DNA of 64,000 nucleotides from positions 218,554-282,553 of the forward strand of contig CANGIY010000003.1 of assembly GCA_947454235.1 (NCBI GenBank). The letters are read 5' to 3'. The notes below the pieces were generated by a model. That model made no database searches and was not told the origin of the DNA. It saw only the letters and a program-made list of their open reading frames with translations. The translations under genes and the position numbers were made by a program. The stretch is from Chitinophagaceae bacterium. Lineage in GTDB: Bacteria > Bacteroidota > Bacteroidia > Chitinophagales > Chitinophagaceae. Positions 38,072 through 46,940 of this stretch are shown here, one piece after another. Positions within the stretch are counted from its first letter, which is position 1; every line of letters begins with the position of its first letter.

Positions 38072-39400
38072 ATGAGTACAATATTAGTTGCGGGAGCCGG
38101 GAAATCATCTGTTTATCTCATCCAATTCTTACTAAGTAACGCAAAAAAATACAAATGGCACGTAATTGTAGCTGATGGCGATAAAAACGCCATTGCTGAG
38201 AAAATTGGCGACCACCCCAATGCAGAAGGAATTGTATTGGATATTACAAAAACATCAGACCGTGAGGCATTGGTAAAAAGAGCTGATATTGTTCTTTCGC
38301 TTATGCCACCACACTTGCATGTTCACCTTGCTAAAGACTGCCTGAAGCATAAGAAAAACTTGATTACTTCTTCTTACACTTCAGAGGAAATCAAGAAAAT
38401 GCACGATCAGGTTAAAGCAGCGGGACTCATGTTCATGTCTGAAATGGGACTTGACCCAGGCATCGACCACATGTCGCTGAACAAAATCATTTACAGCATT
38501 TATCGCGTTGCCGGTTCGGTGTACAGCATCAAATCATATTGCGGTGGTCTTGTAGCCCCAGAAAGCGACAACAACCCATGGCATTATAAATTTACATGGA
38601 ACCCAAGAAATGTAATTACTGCAGGTCTTGGCGGTGCTAAATATCTTTCGAACGGCAAGGAAGTAACTGTGCCTTATGAGGAAATTTTTGACCACAACAA
38701 GAAAATCAAAGTTGAAGGTACCGGCACTTATGCTTACTACCCTAACCGCGACTCTCTCGATTATCTGGATTCATACCATATTCCTGATATCAAAACCTTT
38801 ATGCGTGCAACACTTCGCCACCCTGCTTTCTGTATTGGTTGGGATGCATTTGTTCGTTTTGGTATGACTACATACGAAGATGAGTTTGTAAAAACAGGTG
38901 CAACGCTTACTTCATGGCTCATGGAAAAATCGGGTTGTGACGACAGAGAAAATCTGAAAGCACAAATCCTTCAAAAACTAGGGCATGAAAAAGATAATAA
39001 GGTAATTTCATTATTGAACTGGCTGGGCTTTTTCGATGATATTCCATTAAGGCCGGGCAAATCATCTTCAGGTGAAATTTTACTTGAATTGCTCAATGAA
39101 AAATGGAACCTCGCTTCTGCTGAAAAAGACATGGTCATTATGCAGCATGAAATCGAGTACGTCCATAAAGGCAAAAAATCTAAACTAATCAGCTCAATGA
39201 CACTAAAAGGCGAGAACAAAGCTCGTTCTGCAATGTCAAAAACTGTAGGTTATCCGATGGGTATTTTGGCTAAACTGATTTTGACTAAAAAAATCACTCC
39301 GCCTATAGGCTGTTGCATACCAAATATGCCTGAAGTGTACAAACCAGTACTTTCAGAACTTGAACACCTAGGTATCGAGTTTAAAGAATATATTGAGTAG
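38072..39400 (+). CDS. Saccharopine dehydrogenase (reductase-type) family protein
   Basis: A cytoplasmic NAD(P)-dependent enzyme of 442 residues. The N-terminal Rossmann motif VAGAGKSSVYLIQFL is at about residues 5-19. Next are IVLSLMPPHLHVHLAKDCL and FMSEMGLDPGIDHMSLNKII, the diagnostic saccharopine-reductase segments. CGGLVAPESDNNPWHYKFTW is the substrate-domain hallmark. Members interconvert saccharopine and aminoadipate semialdehyde plus glutamate in lysine metabolism. The length equals the single-domain enzyme, without a fused lysine-ketoglutarate reductase. It stands alone with a -7 box upstream and a terminator downstream. Confidence 0.9.
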   Translation: MSTILVAGAGKSSVYLIQFLLSNAKKYKWHVIVADGDKNAIAEKIGDHPNAEGIVLDITKTSDREALVKRADIVLSLMPPHLHVHLAKDCLKHKKNLITSSYTSEEIKKMHDQVKAAGLMFMSEMGLDPGIDHMSLNKIIYSIYRVAGSVYSIKSYCGGLVAPESDNNPWHYKFTWNPRNVITAGLGGAKYLSNGKEVTVPYEEIFDHNKKIKVEGTGTYAYYPNRDSLDYLDSYHIPDIKTFMRATLRHPAFCIGWDAFVRFGMTTYEDEFVKTGATLTSWLMEKSGCDDRENLKAQILQKLGHEKDNKVISLLNWLGFFDDIPLRPGKSSSGEILLELLNEKWNLASAEKDMVIMQHEIEYVHKGKKSKLISSMTLKGENKARSAMSKTVGYPMGILAKLILTKKITPPIGCCIPNMPEVYKPVLSELEHLGIEFKEYIE

Positions 39401-39420
39401 TAGTACTCAAAAAAATTGAA

Positions 39421-39454
39421 GAAGCCGGTTACGCTGTGTAGCCGGCTTCTTTTG
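39421..39454 (+). terminator. Terminator of the saccharopine reductase-like gene
   Basis: GAAGCCGG(TT) and (TA)GCCGGCTTC arms are followed by TTTTG, starting 20 nt after the stop codon. Confidence 0.8.
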
Positions 39455-39574
39455 TTACAGGCTTGACCGGTTTTCAAATATGCTCAACCTTACACGTATT
39501 GTAAACAACTTACAGCTCCTAACCCCTAAATACTAAAAAACCAACCAAACCGTTTTAAGGTCAGATTAAATAGT

Positions 39575-39582
39575 TATTTTTG
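39575..39582 (+). promoter_or_regulatory. -7 box for the O-antigen-ligase-like gene
   Basis: TATTTTTG is an exact TAnnTTTG match. It ends one base before a GTG in the long frame, which argues that translation begins downstream of that GTG. Confidence 0.5.
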
Positions 39583-39592
39583 GGTGGTCGTT

Positions 39593-40861
39593 TTGCAAAA
39601 AATCAAATTGCTTTCTACAGGTAAAATCTCAAAATCCAATATTGCCATTTTCTTTTTTCTGATGATGTGCACAGGGTTCCTTGTTTCAAGGGCACTGTTA
39701 TCAATTGGTATGGTTGGGTTAACTGTATCTTCGCTTTGGGGCGTACATCCTCGTGAATGGCTTAAAAACAAATGGTGGCTATTGGGGCTGGTGTGGGTTG
39801 GCGCTTATGCTATTTCAGGCGTGTGGAGTGCCAACAAAGAAGACTGGAGCGCCATTGCACAAATGAAGCTACCGTTTGTTATTATGCCCCTTGCCTTTGC
39901 ACTACTACCCCGTTTTTCAACAAAGCAACTGGTGTTTTTCACCATTACGTTTGGTCTCATGCTGGTTTCAGGTGCTGGCTATGGGCTGTTTCACTTGTTC
40001 CGCGACCTAGACTATTACATACAGCAATACCACCAGGCACATGTTATGCCTACGCCGGTTTATGGCGACTATATATGCTTTGCTTCATGCATTGCCTTGT
40101 ATATAGCCTGGGCAATCTATATGTTCCCTTCTTTGCCTTCAAATGGCGCGAAATGGGGTATTGGAGCTATCATTGTCTTTTTAGCTGTGTACCTGCATAT
40201 ATTGGCTTCGAAAAGTGGATTGGTTGATTTATATGTACTACTCGTGCTGTTGGGTTTCAGGATGGCATTTACGCGCAACCGTATCCTAGGCATATCGCTT
40301 ATCGCCAGCATTCCGGTCATTTTCTATTTGGCCTTCAATTTTGTACCTACATTTCACCAAAGAGTAAAACACCTCGATTACACTTTCTATCAATTTAGGC
40401 ATGGTGATAAGTCAGGTGCTTGTGGCGACTTAGCCCGCCTCATCTCTTACGATATTTCTACAAAAATTATTGCCGATCACCCATTGATAGGCGTAGGGGC
40501 AGGCGATATGCTCGATGAAATGAAAGTGGGATATACAAAGTGGTACCCGGAAGTAAAAGACGACTATAGCAAACTGATACCCCATAATCAATTCCTGACT
40601 GTAGCGCTAGGGTGCGGTGTACCGGCTGCTCTCATATACCTCATCTGGACTTTCTTGCCGCTTGCAGCTATCAGAAAAAACAGGGAGAGCTTTTTCTTGT
40701 TCAGTGCATGGTTTATCTTATTCATCCAACTGATGATTGAACCTTACCTGGAAGGGCAATTCGGAACTTTTGTTTATGTATTCTTCATTCTATTGTTTAA
40801 GATGATTGCCGACGCCAAAAAAGCCCCTGAGCAAATTCAAAATAGAAGTGCTGAGGCGTAA
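39593..40861 (+). CDS. O-antigen ligase/polymerase-like membrane protein
   Basis: An inner-membrane protein of about 422 residues with some 10-11 hydrophobic segments. It has a Wzy_C/WaaL-like periplasmic loop containing a conserved DHPLIGVGAGDM ... PHNQFLTVALGCGVP stretch; the H of PHNQF-type motifs is functionally important in ligases. The likely role is joining or polymerising a surface glycan on its lipid carrier. The frame opens at a GTG at 39584, but a -7 promoter box ends at 39582, so I prefer the TTG at 39593; a TTG at 39608 is also possible. No polysaccharide cluster surrounds it, though a glycosyltransferase gene lies 2 kb away on the other strand. Confidence 0.82.
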   Translation: MQKIKLLSTGKISKSNIAIFFFLMMCTGFLVSRALLSIGMVGLTVSSLWGVHPREWLKNKWWLLGLVWVGAYAISGVWSANKEDWSAIAQMKLPFVIMPLAFALLPRFSTKQLVFFTITFGLMLVSGAGYGLFHLFRDLDYYIQQYHQAHVMPTPVYGDYICFASCIALYIAWAIYMFPSLPSNGAKWGIGAIIVFLAVYLHILASKSGLVDLYVLLVLLGFRMAFTRNRILGISLIASIPVIFYLAFNFVPTFHQRVKHLDYTFYQFRHGDKSGACGDLARLISYDISTKIIADHPLIGVGAGDMLDEMKVGYTKWYPEVKDDYSKLIPHNQFLTVALGCGVPAALIYLIWTFLPLAAIRKNRESFFLFSAWFILFIQLMIEPYLEGQFGTFVYVFFILLFKMIADAKKAPEQIQNRSAEA

Positions 40862-40892
40862 AAAAGCCACCCATTATAAAACAGGTGGCTTT
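40862..40892 (-). terminator. Terminator of aspS (possibly bidirectional)
   Basis: AAAGCCACC and GGTGGCTTT arms with a 12-base loop are followed on the minus strand by a TTTT run. It lies between the convergent stops of aspS (40915) and the O-antigen-ligase-like gene (40861). Confidence 0.75.
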
Positions 40893-40914
40893 CAAACTAT
40901 TGGCTAAGGTTCAA

Positions 40915-42678
40915 TTATAAACCTAATTCCTTTTTCTGTTTATCGTCAATTGCTGAAGGGGCATCAATCATCATATCTCTTCCGGCATTATTTTTAGGGA
41001 AGGCAATAAAGTCTCTGATGCTTTCCTGTCCGCCCAAAAGCGCACAAAGCCTGTCGAAACCAAATGCGATACCACCATGTGGTGGCGCACCATATTCAAA
41101 AGCACCCAGCAGGAACCCAAATTTCTCGTGCGCTTCTTCTTGGCTCATACCCAATGCAGCAAACATTTTTTCCTGTAGTTCTTTCTGGAAAATCCTGATT
41201 GAACCACCACCAATTTCGGTACCATTCAATACAATATCGTAAGCATTTGCTTTGATTTCACCATAACGGCTGCGATCGTTCATTAATTCAATCTGCTCAG
41301 GCTTTGGCGATGTGAACGGATGGTGACGTGCCACCCAACGATCGTCTTCTTCGTCATATTCAAACAATGGGAAGTCAATCACCCACAAAGGTTTGTATTC
41401 AGCCGGATTGCGCATACCCAGGCGATTGCCCATTTCAAGGCGCAATTCGCTCATTGCCTTACGTGTGCGTGTTTCCTTACCTGCCAATATCAAAATCAAA
41501 TCTCCTGCATTTGCACTACAGAAGTTTGCAATTTCTTTTAGTTGATCGGGGTTGTAAAACTTATCTACACTGCTTTTAAAAGTTCCGTCAGCATTGCATT
41601 TCACAAAAATCAACCCTGTCATACCAATCTGAGGGCGTTTTACCCATTCAGTAATTTCATCGGTTTGCTTACGTGTATATTCGCTGGCACCCGGCACACA
41701 AATAGCAACTATAGTTTCAGCGTCGTCAAATACTTTAAAACCTGCTTCACTTTGCGTAATTGTTGCACAATGCACGTTATTCTCAGCCTTCATATTTTGG
41801 ATTGTCATACCAAATCGTATATCCGGCTTATCATTACCATAATTCCACATGGCGTCATCATACGTCATGCGTGGGAATTGCTCTTTTATATCAACGCCTT
41901 TTACATCGTAAAATACGTGCTTAAACAGCCCTTCAAAGGTGTTTAAAATATCTTCTTGTTCAACGAAACACATTTCACAGTCCACTTGCGTAAACTCCGG
42001 CTGGCGATCAGCTCGCAAATCCTCATCGCGGAAGCATTTTACTATTTGGTAGTACCTGTCATAGCCACTCACCATCAGCAATTGTTTGAAGGTTTGCGGA
42101 CTTTGAGGAAGCGCGTAAAACTGTCCCTGATTCATACGCGATGGCACTACGAAATCGCGTGCTCCCTCGGGTGTTGATTTAATGAGGAATGGTGTTTCAA
42201 TATCCCAAAAACCCAATGTATCAAGGTAATTACGCACCGAACGATTCACTTTATACCTTAATTCCAGATTTCTTTTCAAAGTTGGGCGACGCAAATCGAG
42301 GTAACGATACTTCATGCGCAATTCATCGCCACCATCAGTTTGATCCTCAATGGTAAACGGAGGCACCTCTGCTGCATTCAGAATGGTGTATTCTGAAATT
42401 TCTATCTCAACATCTCCGGTTGGTATTTTATTGTTCTTGCTGGTTCTTTCTATCACTTTACCCTTCGCTTGCAAAACGAACTCGCGACCCAAAGGACGGT
42501 CGTTCAAAGCAACGGTAAGTGCTTCATTGAAATATAATTGAGTAATGCCGTAACGGTCACGCAAATCGACGAAAGTAATAGAGCCAAACTTTCTTACAGT
42601 CTGCACCCAGCCTGCTAGAGTTACTTCTTCACCTACATTGCTAATCCTTAGTTCACCGCAATTTCTTGTACGATACAT
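40915..42678 (-). CDS. aspS: Aspartyl-tRNA synthetase
   Basis: A class II synthetase charging tRNA-Asp. I use the ATG at 42678, giving the family's normal beginning [11 protein letters not shown]; the frame extends to a GTG at 42726 that is probably not translated. The OB-fold anticodon-binding domain covers about residues 1-105. Motif 1 follows, then motif 2 ([19 protein letters not shown]) near 205-225, a bacterial-type GAD insertion (about 280-410), and motif 3 ([15 protein letters not shown]) near the end. The length of ~587 residues is typical of bacterial AspRS. It is a single gene with a terminator shared with the convergent gene. Confidence 0.97.
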   Translation of the reverse strand: MYRTRNCGELRISNVGEEVTLAGWVQTVRKFGSITFVDLRDRYGITQLYFNEALTVALNDRPLGREFVLQAKGKVIERTSKNNKIPTGDVEIEISEYTILNAAEVPPFTIEDQTDGGDELRMKYRYLDLRRPTLKRNLELRYKVNRSVRNYLDTLGFWDIETPFLIKSTPEGARDFVVPSRMNQGQFYALPQSPQTFKQLLMVSGYDRYYQIVKCFRDEDLRADRQPEFTQVDCEMCFVEQEDILNTFEGLFKHVFYDVKGVDIKEQFPRMTYDDAMWNYGNDKPDIRFGMTIQNMKAENNVHCATITQSEAGFKVFDDAETIVAICVPGASEYTRKQTDEITEWVKRPQIGMTGLIFVKCNADGTFKSSVDKFYNPDQLKEIANFCSANAGDLILILAGKETRTRKAMSELRLEMGNRLGMRNPAEYKPLWVIDFPLFEYDEEDDRWVARHHPFTSPKPEQIELMNDRSRYGEIKANAYDIVLNGTEIGGGSIRIFQKELQEKMFAALGMSQEEAHEKFGFLLGAFEYGAPPHGGIAFGFDRLCALLGGQESIRDFIAFPKNNAGRDMMIDAPSAIDDKQKKELGL

Positions 42679-42788
42679 AATGGTATTTTGAAAAACGCTG
42701 CAAGATAACAATTGTTCACGCGCCACCCTACCACAATATGAACTTTCATAGCGTGAGTTTCAGGAAATTAAGTTGATTGAATGTTTGA

Positions 42789-43529
42789 TTACTCTGCCGG
42801 TGCAGCGTCAGGCTGTGTACCTATTTTCTTGAGTGCCTCTTGCGCGGCTACTTGTCCGGCGTCTTTCTTATTAAAACCGGTTCCGCTACTGAATATTTCG
42901 CCATTCACAAACACACCAACGGTAAATATCTTACGGGTCCGTTCCACCTTTTCATCAACGGCTTCGAAGGTTAGTGAATGTCCGTTCTTTTGCGCCCACG
43001 TTAGTAACTGGTTTTTGAAGTTAGTATCAGTGCTTTCAAGTGCATCTATGTCCAGGTACACTTTTACAAGCTGCTGCAAAACGAACTTACGGGTTATTTC
43101 ATAACCCCTATCAAGGTAAACAGCACCAATGAGTGCCTCCAGTGCATTACCAAAAATATGACTGTTCTTTAAGCCTTTATCGCTGTTATTGTATTGTACC
43201 AGCTTATTCAGCCCCATGCGGATAGCCATATTGTTCATGGTTTCGCGACGAACAATTTTAGACCTTAACTCAGTGAGGTAGCCCTCGTATTGATAGGGAT
43301 ATTTTTTGAACAGATATTCGGCTATGATAGCCCCTAATATAGCATCGCCTAAAAACTCCAGACGCTCATTGTTTTCCGATTCGTCATCGGGGCGTGAACG
43401 ATGTAGTAAAGCTATTTTGTAAAAGCTAACCCTATGTGGCGTAAACCCGAGCATGTGCTCAAGCTGCAAGGCAAGTTCTTTGTCTGCGGATGTATTGAAT
43501 AATCCAAAAATACGCGACAGAAAACTCAA
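42789..43529 (-). CDS. rnc: Ribonuclease III
   Basis: A double-strand-specific endoribonuclease that processes rRNA precursors and structured mRNAs. The catalytic signature NERLEFLGDAILG is at about residues 58-70, with the second acidic site in IFGNALEALIGAVYLDRGY near 125-143. The double-stranded-RNA-binding domain covers about 165-240 (NFKNQLLTWAQKNG ... GTGFNKKDAGQVAAQEALKKI). The length of 246 residues is typical. The start is a TTG three bases after the fabF stop: the only in-frame codon between that TTG and the fabF stop is ATT. Third gene of the conserved Bacteroidota acpP-fabF-rnc operon. Confidence 0.96.
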   Translation of the reverse strand: MSFLSRIFGLFNTSADKELALQLEHMLGFTPHRVSFYKIALLHRSRPDDESENNERLEFLGDAILGAIIAEYLFKKYPYQYEGYLTELRSKIVRRETMNNMAIRMGLNKLVQYNNSDKGLKNSHIFGNALEALIGAVYLDRGYEITRKFVLQQLVKVYLDIDALESTDTNFKNQLLTWAQKNGHSLTFEAVDEKVERTRKIFTVGVFVNGEIFSSGTGFNKKDAGQVAAQEALKKIGTQPDAAPAE

Positions 43530-43532
43530 AAT

Positions 43533-44792
43533 CTATTCTGCAAATTTCTTGAAGATTACCGAAGCATTATGACCACCAAAACCGAATGTATTGCTCAATG
43601 CAGCATTGATTTCTCTCTTCTGTGCTTTGAGGAATGTAAAATTCAATCTTGGGTCAAATGACGGATCGTCGGTGAAGTGGTTAATTGTTGGCGGTACAAT
43701 ACCGTTGTTTACGGCAAGTATTGTAGCAATAGACTCAATAGCCCCGGCGGCACCTAATAAGTGACCGGTCATTGATTTTGTAGAACTGATGTTCAGGTTA
43801 TAAGCATGATCGCCGAAAATTCGTTGAATCGCTGCCACTTCGCTCACATCGCCCAAGGGGGTTGATGTACCGTGTACGTTGATATAACCAATATCTTCAG
43901 GTTTCATGTTGGCATCTTCAAGCGCATTCTTCATTACATTGAATGCACCCAGACCCTCAGGATGTGGAGCAGTGAGGTGATATGCATCGGCACTAAGACC
44001 ACCACCGGCAACTTCAATAATAATGTTGGCACCTCTTCTTTTTGCGTGCTCATATTCTTCAACAACAAGAGCACCTGCACCCTCGCCCAAAACGAAACCG
44101 TCTCGATCGAGATCAAAAGGCCTTGAAGCTATTGAAGGAGCATCGTTTCTTTCAGAAAGCGCTTTCATAGCGTTAAAACCACCAATTCCTGCTTCTGTAA
44201 CTACGGCTTCTGAACCACCACACACAATCGCATCCGCTTTGCCCATACGAACATAGTTAACGGCATCAATAATAGCGTTGGTTGAAGAAGCGCAGGCACT
44301 AACCGTAGCGAAGTTTGGCCCACGGAATTTGTAACGCATTGATATTTGCCCCGGAGCAATATCAAGAATCAATTTTGGAATAAAGAACGGGTTGAATCGT
44401 GGAGTACCATCGCCCATATTGAAGTTTTTCATTTCTTCAATGAACGTAATCATACCTCCAATTCCAGAACCCCAGATAACACCTACCCTATCAAGGTTTG
44501 CGTTTGTTTCGTCAATTCCCGAATGCTTCACAGCTTCATCAGCAGCAACAAGCGCCAACTGAGAAAACCTGTCGAGTTTTCTTGCTTCCTTGCGGTCGAA
44601 GAAATCTTCAGGATTGAACTTTTTTACCTCACAAGCGAACTTAGTCTTGAACTTAGTAACATCAAACTGAGTGATAAAATCGGCGCCGGATACTCCATTA
44701 ATCAAACCTTCCCAATAAGCGGATACAGAGTTGCCTAATGGGGTAACGGCGCCGAGGCCCGTAACGACTACACGTTTATACGGAAATGTCAT
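43533..44792 (-). CDS. fabF: 3-oxoacyl-[acyl-carrier-protein] synthase II (KAS II)
   Basis: The condensing enzyme that elongates fatty acids from acyl-ACP and malonyl-ACP. The catalytic Cys is in TVSACASSTNAI near residue 163; the two catalytic His residues are in INVHGTSTPLGD (about 303) and KSMTGHLLGAAG (about 340). The C-terminal NTFGFGGHNASVIF loop is present. The length of 419 residues is typical (E. coli FabF 413). It follows acpP by 40 nt and precedes rnc by 3 nt. Confidence 0.97.
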   Translation of the reverse strand: MTFPYKRVVVTGLGAVTPLGNSVSAYWEGLINGVSGADFITQFDVTKFKTKFACEVKKFNPEDFFDRKEARKLDRFSQLALVAADEAVKHSGIDETNANLDRVGVIWGSGIGGMITFIEEMKNFNMGDGTPRFNPFFIPKLILDIAPGQISMRYKFRGPNFATVSACASSTNAIIDAVNYVRMGKADAIVCGGSEAVVTEAGIGGFNAMKALSERNDAPSIASRPFDLDRDGFVLGEGAGALVVEEYEHAKRRGANIIIEVAGGGLSADAYHLTAPHPEGLGAFNVMKNALEDANMKPEDIGYINVHGTSTPLGDVSEVAAIQRIFGDHAYNLNISSTKSMTGHLLGAAGAIESIATILAVNNGIVPPTINHFTDDPSFDPRLNFTFLKAQKREINAALSNTFGFGGHNASVIFKKFAE

Positions 44793-44832
44793 CTGAGTTT
44801 ATCAGTTACTTTACTATTGGTAAAATGTTATA

Positions 44833-45069
44833 TTACTTTGCGTGCTCTTCAAGGTAAGTAATGGCTTGACCAACAGTAGTGATGGTTTCAGCCTGCTCAT
44901 CAGGAATAGAGATGTTGAATTCTTTTTCAAATTCCATGATCAACTCAACTGTATCGAGAGAATCAGCTCCGAGGTCGTTTGTGAAGCTAGCTTCAAATGT
45001 AACTTCTGCTTCATCAACTCCAAGTTTGTCAACGATAATTTTCTTAACGCGAACTGCAATTTCAGACAT
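44833..45069 (-). CDS. acpP: Acyl carrier protein
   Basis: A 78-residue acidic carrier of growing acyl chains in fatty acid synthesis. The phosphopantetheine attachment Ser is in [15 protein letters not shown] at about residue 37. Length and the helical acidic composition are canonical. First gene of the acpP-fabF-rnc operon; a TAAATTTG -7 box lies about 25 nt before its ATG. Confidence 0.97.
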   Translation of the reverse strand: MSEIAVRVKKIIVDKLGVDEAEVTFEASFTNDLGADSLDTVELIMEFEKEFNISIPDEQAETITTVGQAITYLEEHAK

Positions 45070-45093
45070 AATCTTGCTTTTTTAATTTTGTTG

Positions 45094-45101
45094 CAAATTT
45101 A
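45094..45101 (-). promoter_or_regulatory. -7 box of the acpP-fabF-rnc operon
   Basis: The minus strand reads TAAATTTG, an exact TAnnTTTG match, 24 nt before the acpP start. Confidence 0.5.
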
Positions 45102-45196
45102 TAATTTTTACGACAACGGGAAAGAATAATTTTTTTTTGTGAATTCTTTTGCACTCGACTTCAATGTCATGTTGCGTTTTTCAGTTTTATTCCTTA

Positions 45197-45706
45197 TCAG
45201 TCGTCGTCAATACTCAGGTCTTTTCCGAATATTTCCTTAGGTATGTAGCCTTCGAAAAGCTGTTTATGACCTGTAGGCATATAAAACGTACAATACTCAT
45301 CACCAACTTTATAACCCGGCTCGTCAGTGTTAGCAATTATTTCAGTTACAATCTTGCCCCCTACTTTAACCACTGCCCTACCATTGTACAACAAAAAGGC
45401 TCCAATACCATTTTTCAACAACCGCTGAAATTCATAGTGATATTCAGGGTGCAAACCAAAAGGCATTTCATAAGAGTAATTGAGCGAAGTATCCAGTTCC
45501 ATTGAATCAGGAAACTTGCCATTACCATTTCTATATAAAAGTTTCAGTGTGCTGTTGATATCGTGTATCGATATTGCTATATCAACATTACCAACAACCA
45601 TGTGCACTTGAGGCCTGTACCAAACGGGGCGCATTTTTACAGGTTTCTGCGCAAATGATGCAAAAGACAACAGACTCAAAAGAAAAAACACCTTTAACGT
45701 CTTCAT
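45197..45706 (-). CDS. Secreted protein of unknown function
   Basis: I do not recognise a family. The ATG at 45706 gives MKTLKVFFLLSLLSFASFA|Q, a clear signal peptide; a TTG two codons upstream is less likely. The mature part is about 150 residues, rich in Tyr, Gly and beta-forming residues, with a single Cys (DEYCTFYM) and an acidic C-terminus. It has no lipobox, membrane helix or sorting domain, so it is predicted periplasmic. It is divergent from the aldolase gene across 61 bases, with overlapping promoter boxes. Confidence 0.7.
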   Translation of the reverse strand: MKTLKVFFLLSLLSFASFAQKPVKMRPVWYRPQVHMVVGNVDIAISIHDINSTLKLLYRNGNGKFPDSMELDTSLNYSYEMPFGLHPEYHYEFQRLLKNGIGAFLLYNGRAVVKVGGKIVTEIIANTDEPGYKVGDEYCTFYMPTGHKQLFEGYIPKEIFGKDLSIDDD

Positions 45707-45754
45707 GTGCAAAATTTACTCTACTAAAGTAGCGAAAACATTTAATTTTAGCAC

Positions 45755-45762
45755 CAAATTTA
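45755..45762 (-). promoter_or_regulatory. -7 box for the secreted orphan gene
   Basis: The minus strand reads TAAATTTG, 48 nt before the ATG at 45706. A near-consensus TAATTTTA (45743-45750) points the other way, towards the aldolase gene at 45768, so the two promoters would overlap. Confidence 0.4.
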
Positions 45763-45767
45763 GTTAG

Positions 45768-46805
45768 ATGAAAAGTTTTGCAAGCGATAATTATGCAGGG
45801 GTTGTTCCTGAAGTAATGGAAGTTTTGCGTCACACCAACGACAGCCACGCCCGTTCTTACGGTGCCGATAATTATACAAAGGTTACCACCGATCTGTTTC
45901 GTGATATTTTTGGCAGTAATTGCGATGTTTACTTCGTATTCAACGGAACCGGTGCCAACGTATTGAGCATTAGTAGCGCCACACAGACATTCAATTCTGT
46001 TTTGTGTTCTGAAACGTCACATATTTATTGCGACGAATCTTCAGCACCGGAAACAATCACGGGATGTCGTTTCTTCCCGCTTCCTGCTGATGAAAACGGC
46101 AAAGTAACTCCTGAGGTAGTAATGGACCGCCTGATTAGAAAAGGCGATGTACACTACGCCCAATCGAAACTATTGTCTATAACACAAACTACAGAATATG
46201 GTACTATCTACACCCCTTCTGAAATAAGGAAACTGGCTGATTTAGCCCATAATAACGGGCTGTTCCTGCACATGGATGGTTCCAGATTTTTTAATGCAGC
46301 AGCAAGCTTAAGCTGTAGCCTAGCCGAAATTTCTTCGATGGCGGGTGTTGATATTCTTTCTTTGGGAGGCACTAAGGCAGGCATGATGTTTGGAGAGGCA
46401 GTTGTAGTGTTCAACGACAAGTTGAAAGAGCATATTGCCTTTAAACACAAACAAGTGATGCAACTCGCTTCAAAAACCCGCTTTATTTCAGCGCAATTTG
46501 CAGCTATGCTCAATAATGAAACCTGGCGCAAATATGCATTACATGCCAACAAAATGGCACGAATGCTTGCAGAAGTATTAAGTGAATTCAGTGAGGTAAA
46601 AATCACCAAACCAGTGCAGGCAAATGCTATATTTGCTGAGATACCTCGCGAATGGTACGAACCACTTCAAGAACATTTTCCTTTCTATGTGTGGAAAGAT
46701 AGCACGCATGAAGTGCGCCTGATGTGTAGCTGGGATACTGAAGAACAAGACATCCATCAATTTGCAGGTGCAATAAGAAATCTGAACAACAAAATGTTGC
46801 GTTAG
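45768..46805 (+). CDS. Threonine aldolase family PLP enzyme
   Basis: A cytoplasmic PLP-dependent lyase of 345 residues, fold type I, beta-eliminating family. It opens with the family motif FASDNYAGVVPEVMEVL and continues with ADNYTKVTTDLFRDIFG. FVFNGTGANVLSI lies near residue 65, HMDGSRFFNAAASL near 165, and the PLP Lys in ILSLGGTKAGMMFGEAVV near 200. Family members cleave threonine or allo-threonine to glycine and acetaldehyde. The sequence matches the low-specificity L-threonine aldolase type but could be a related beta-hydroxy amino acid aldolase. Single gene, ended by a perfect terminator. Confidence 0.88.
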   Translation: MKSFASDNYAGVVPEVMEVLRHTNDSHARSYGADNYTKVTTDLFRDIFGSNCDVYFVFNGTGANVLSISSATQTFNSVLCSETSHIYCDESSAPETITGCRFFPLPADENGKVTPEVVMDRLIRKGDVHYAQSKLLSITQTTEYGTIYTPSEIRKLADLAHNNGLFLHMDGSRFFNAAASLSCSLAEISSMAGVDILSLGGTKAGMMFGEAVVVFNDKLKEHIAFKHKQVMQLASKTRFISAQFAAMLNNETWRKYALHANKMARMLAEVLSEFSEVKITKPVQANAIFAEIPREWYEPLQEHFPFYVWKDSTHEVRLMCSWDTEEQDIHQFAGAIRNLNNKMLR

Positions 46806-46830
46806 CAATTTATAATTCAAAAAAATGAAA

Positions 46831-46856
46831 AGCAGGAGCCGTGGCTCCTGCTTTTT
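46831..46856 (+). terminator. Terminator of the threonine aldolase-like gene
   Basis: A perfect 9-10-bp stem AGCAGGAGCC / GGCTCCTGCT is followed by six T residues. Confidence 0.9.
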
Positions 46857-46884
46857 TGTTGCCTGTAAGCCAGGCTTAGCAAAT

Positions 46885-46914
46885 AAAAAAACGCCTCCTG
46901 CAAGCAGGAGGCGT
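46885..46914 (-). terminator. Terminator of the T9SS protein gene ending at 46941
   Basis: CGCCTCCTG and CAGGAGGCG arms with a short loop are followed on the minus strand by TTTTTTATTT. It faces the terminator at 46831-46856 from the convergent gene. Confidence 0.88.
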
Positions 46915-46940
46915 ATGTTATTTTTCAAATTCTGTAATTA

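Noticed and set aside
42679..42726. Upstream GTG start of aspS
   Set aside because: The ATG at 42678 gives the conserved AspRS beginning [10 protein letters not shown]; the extra 16 residues match nothing in the family.
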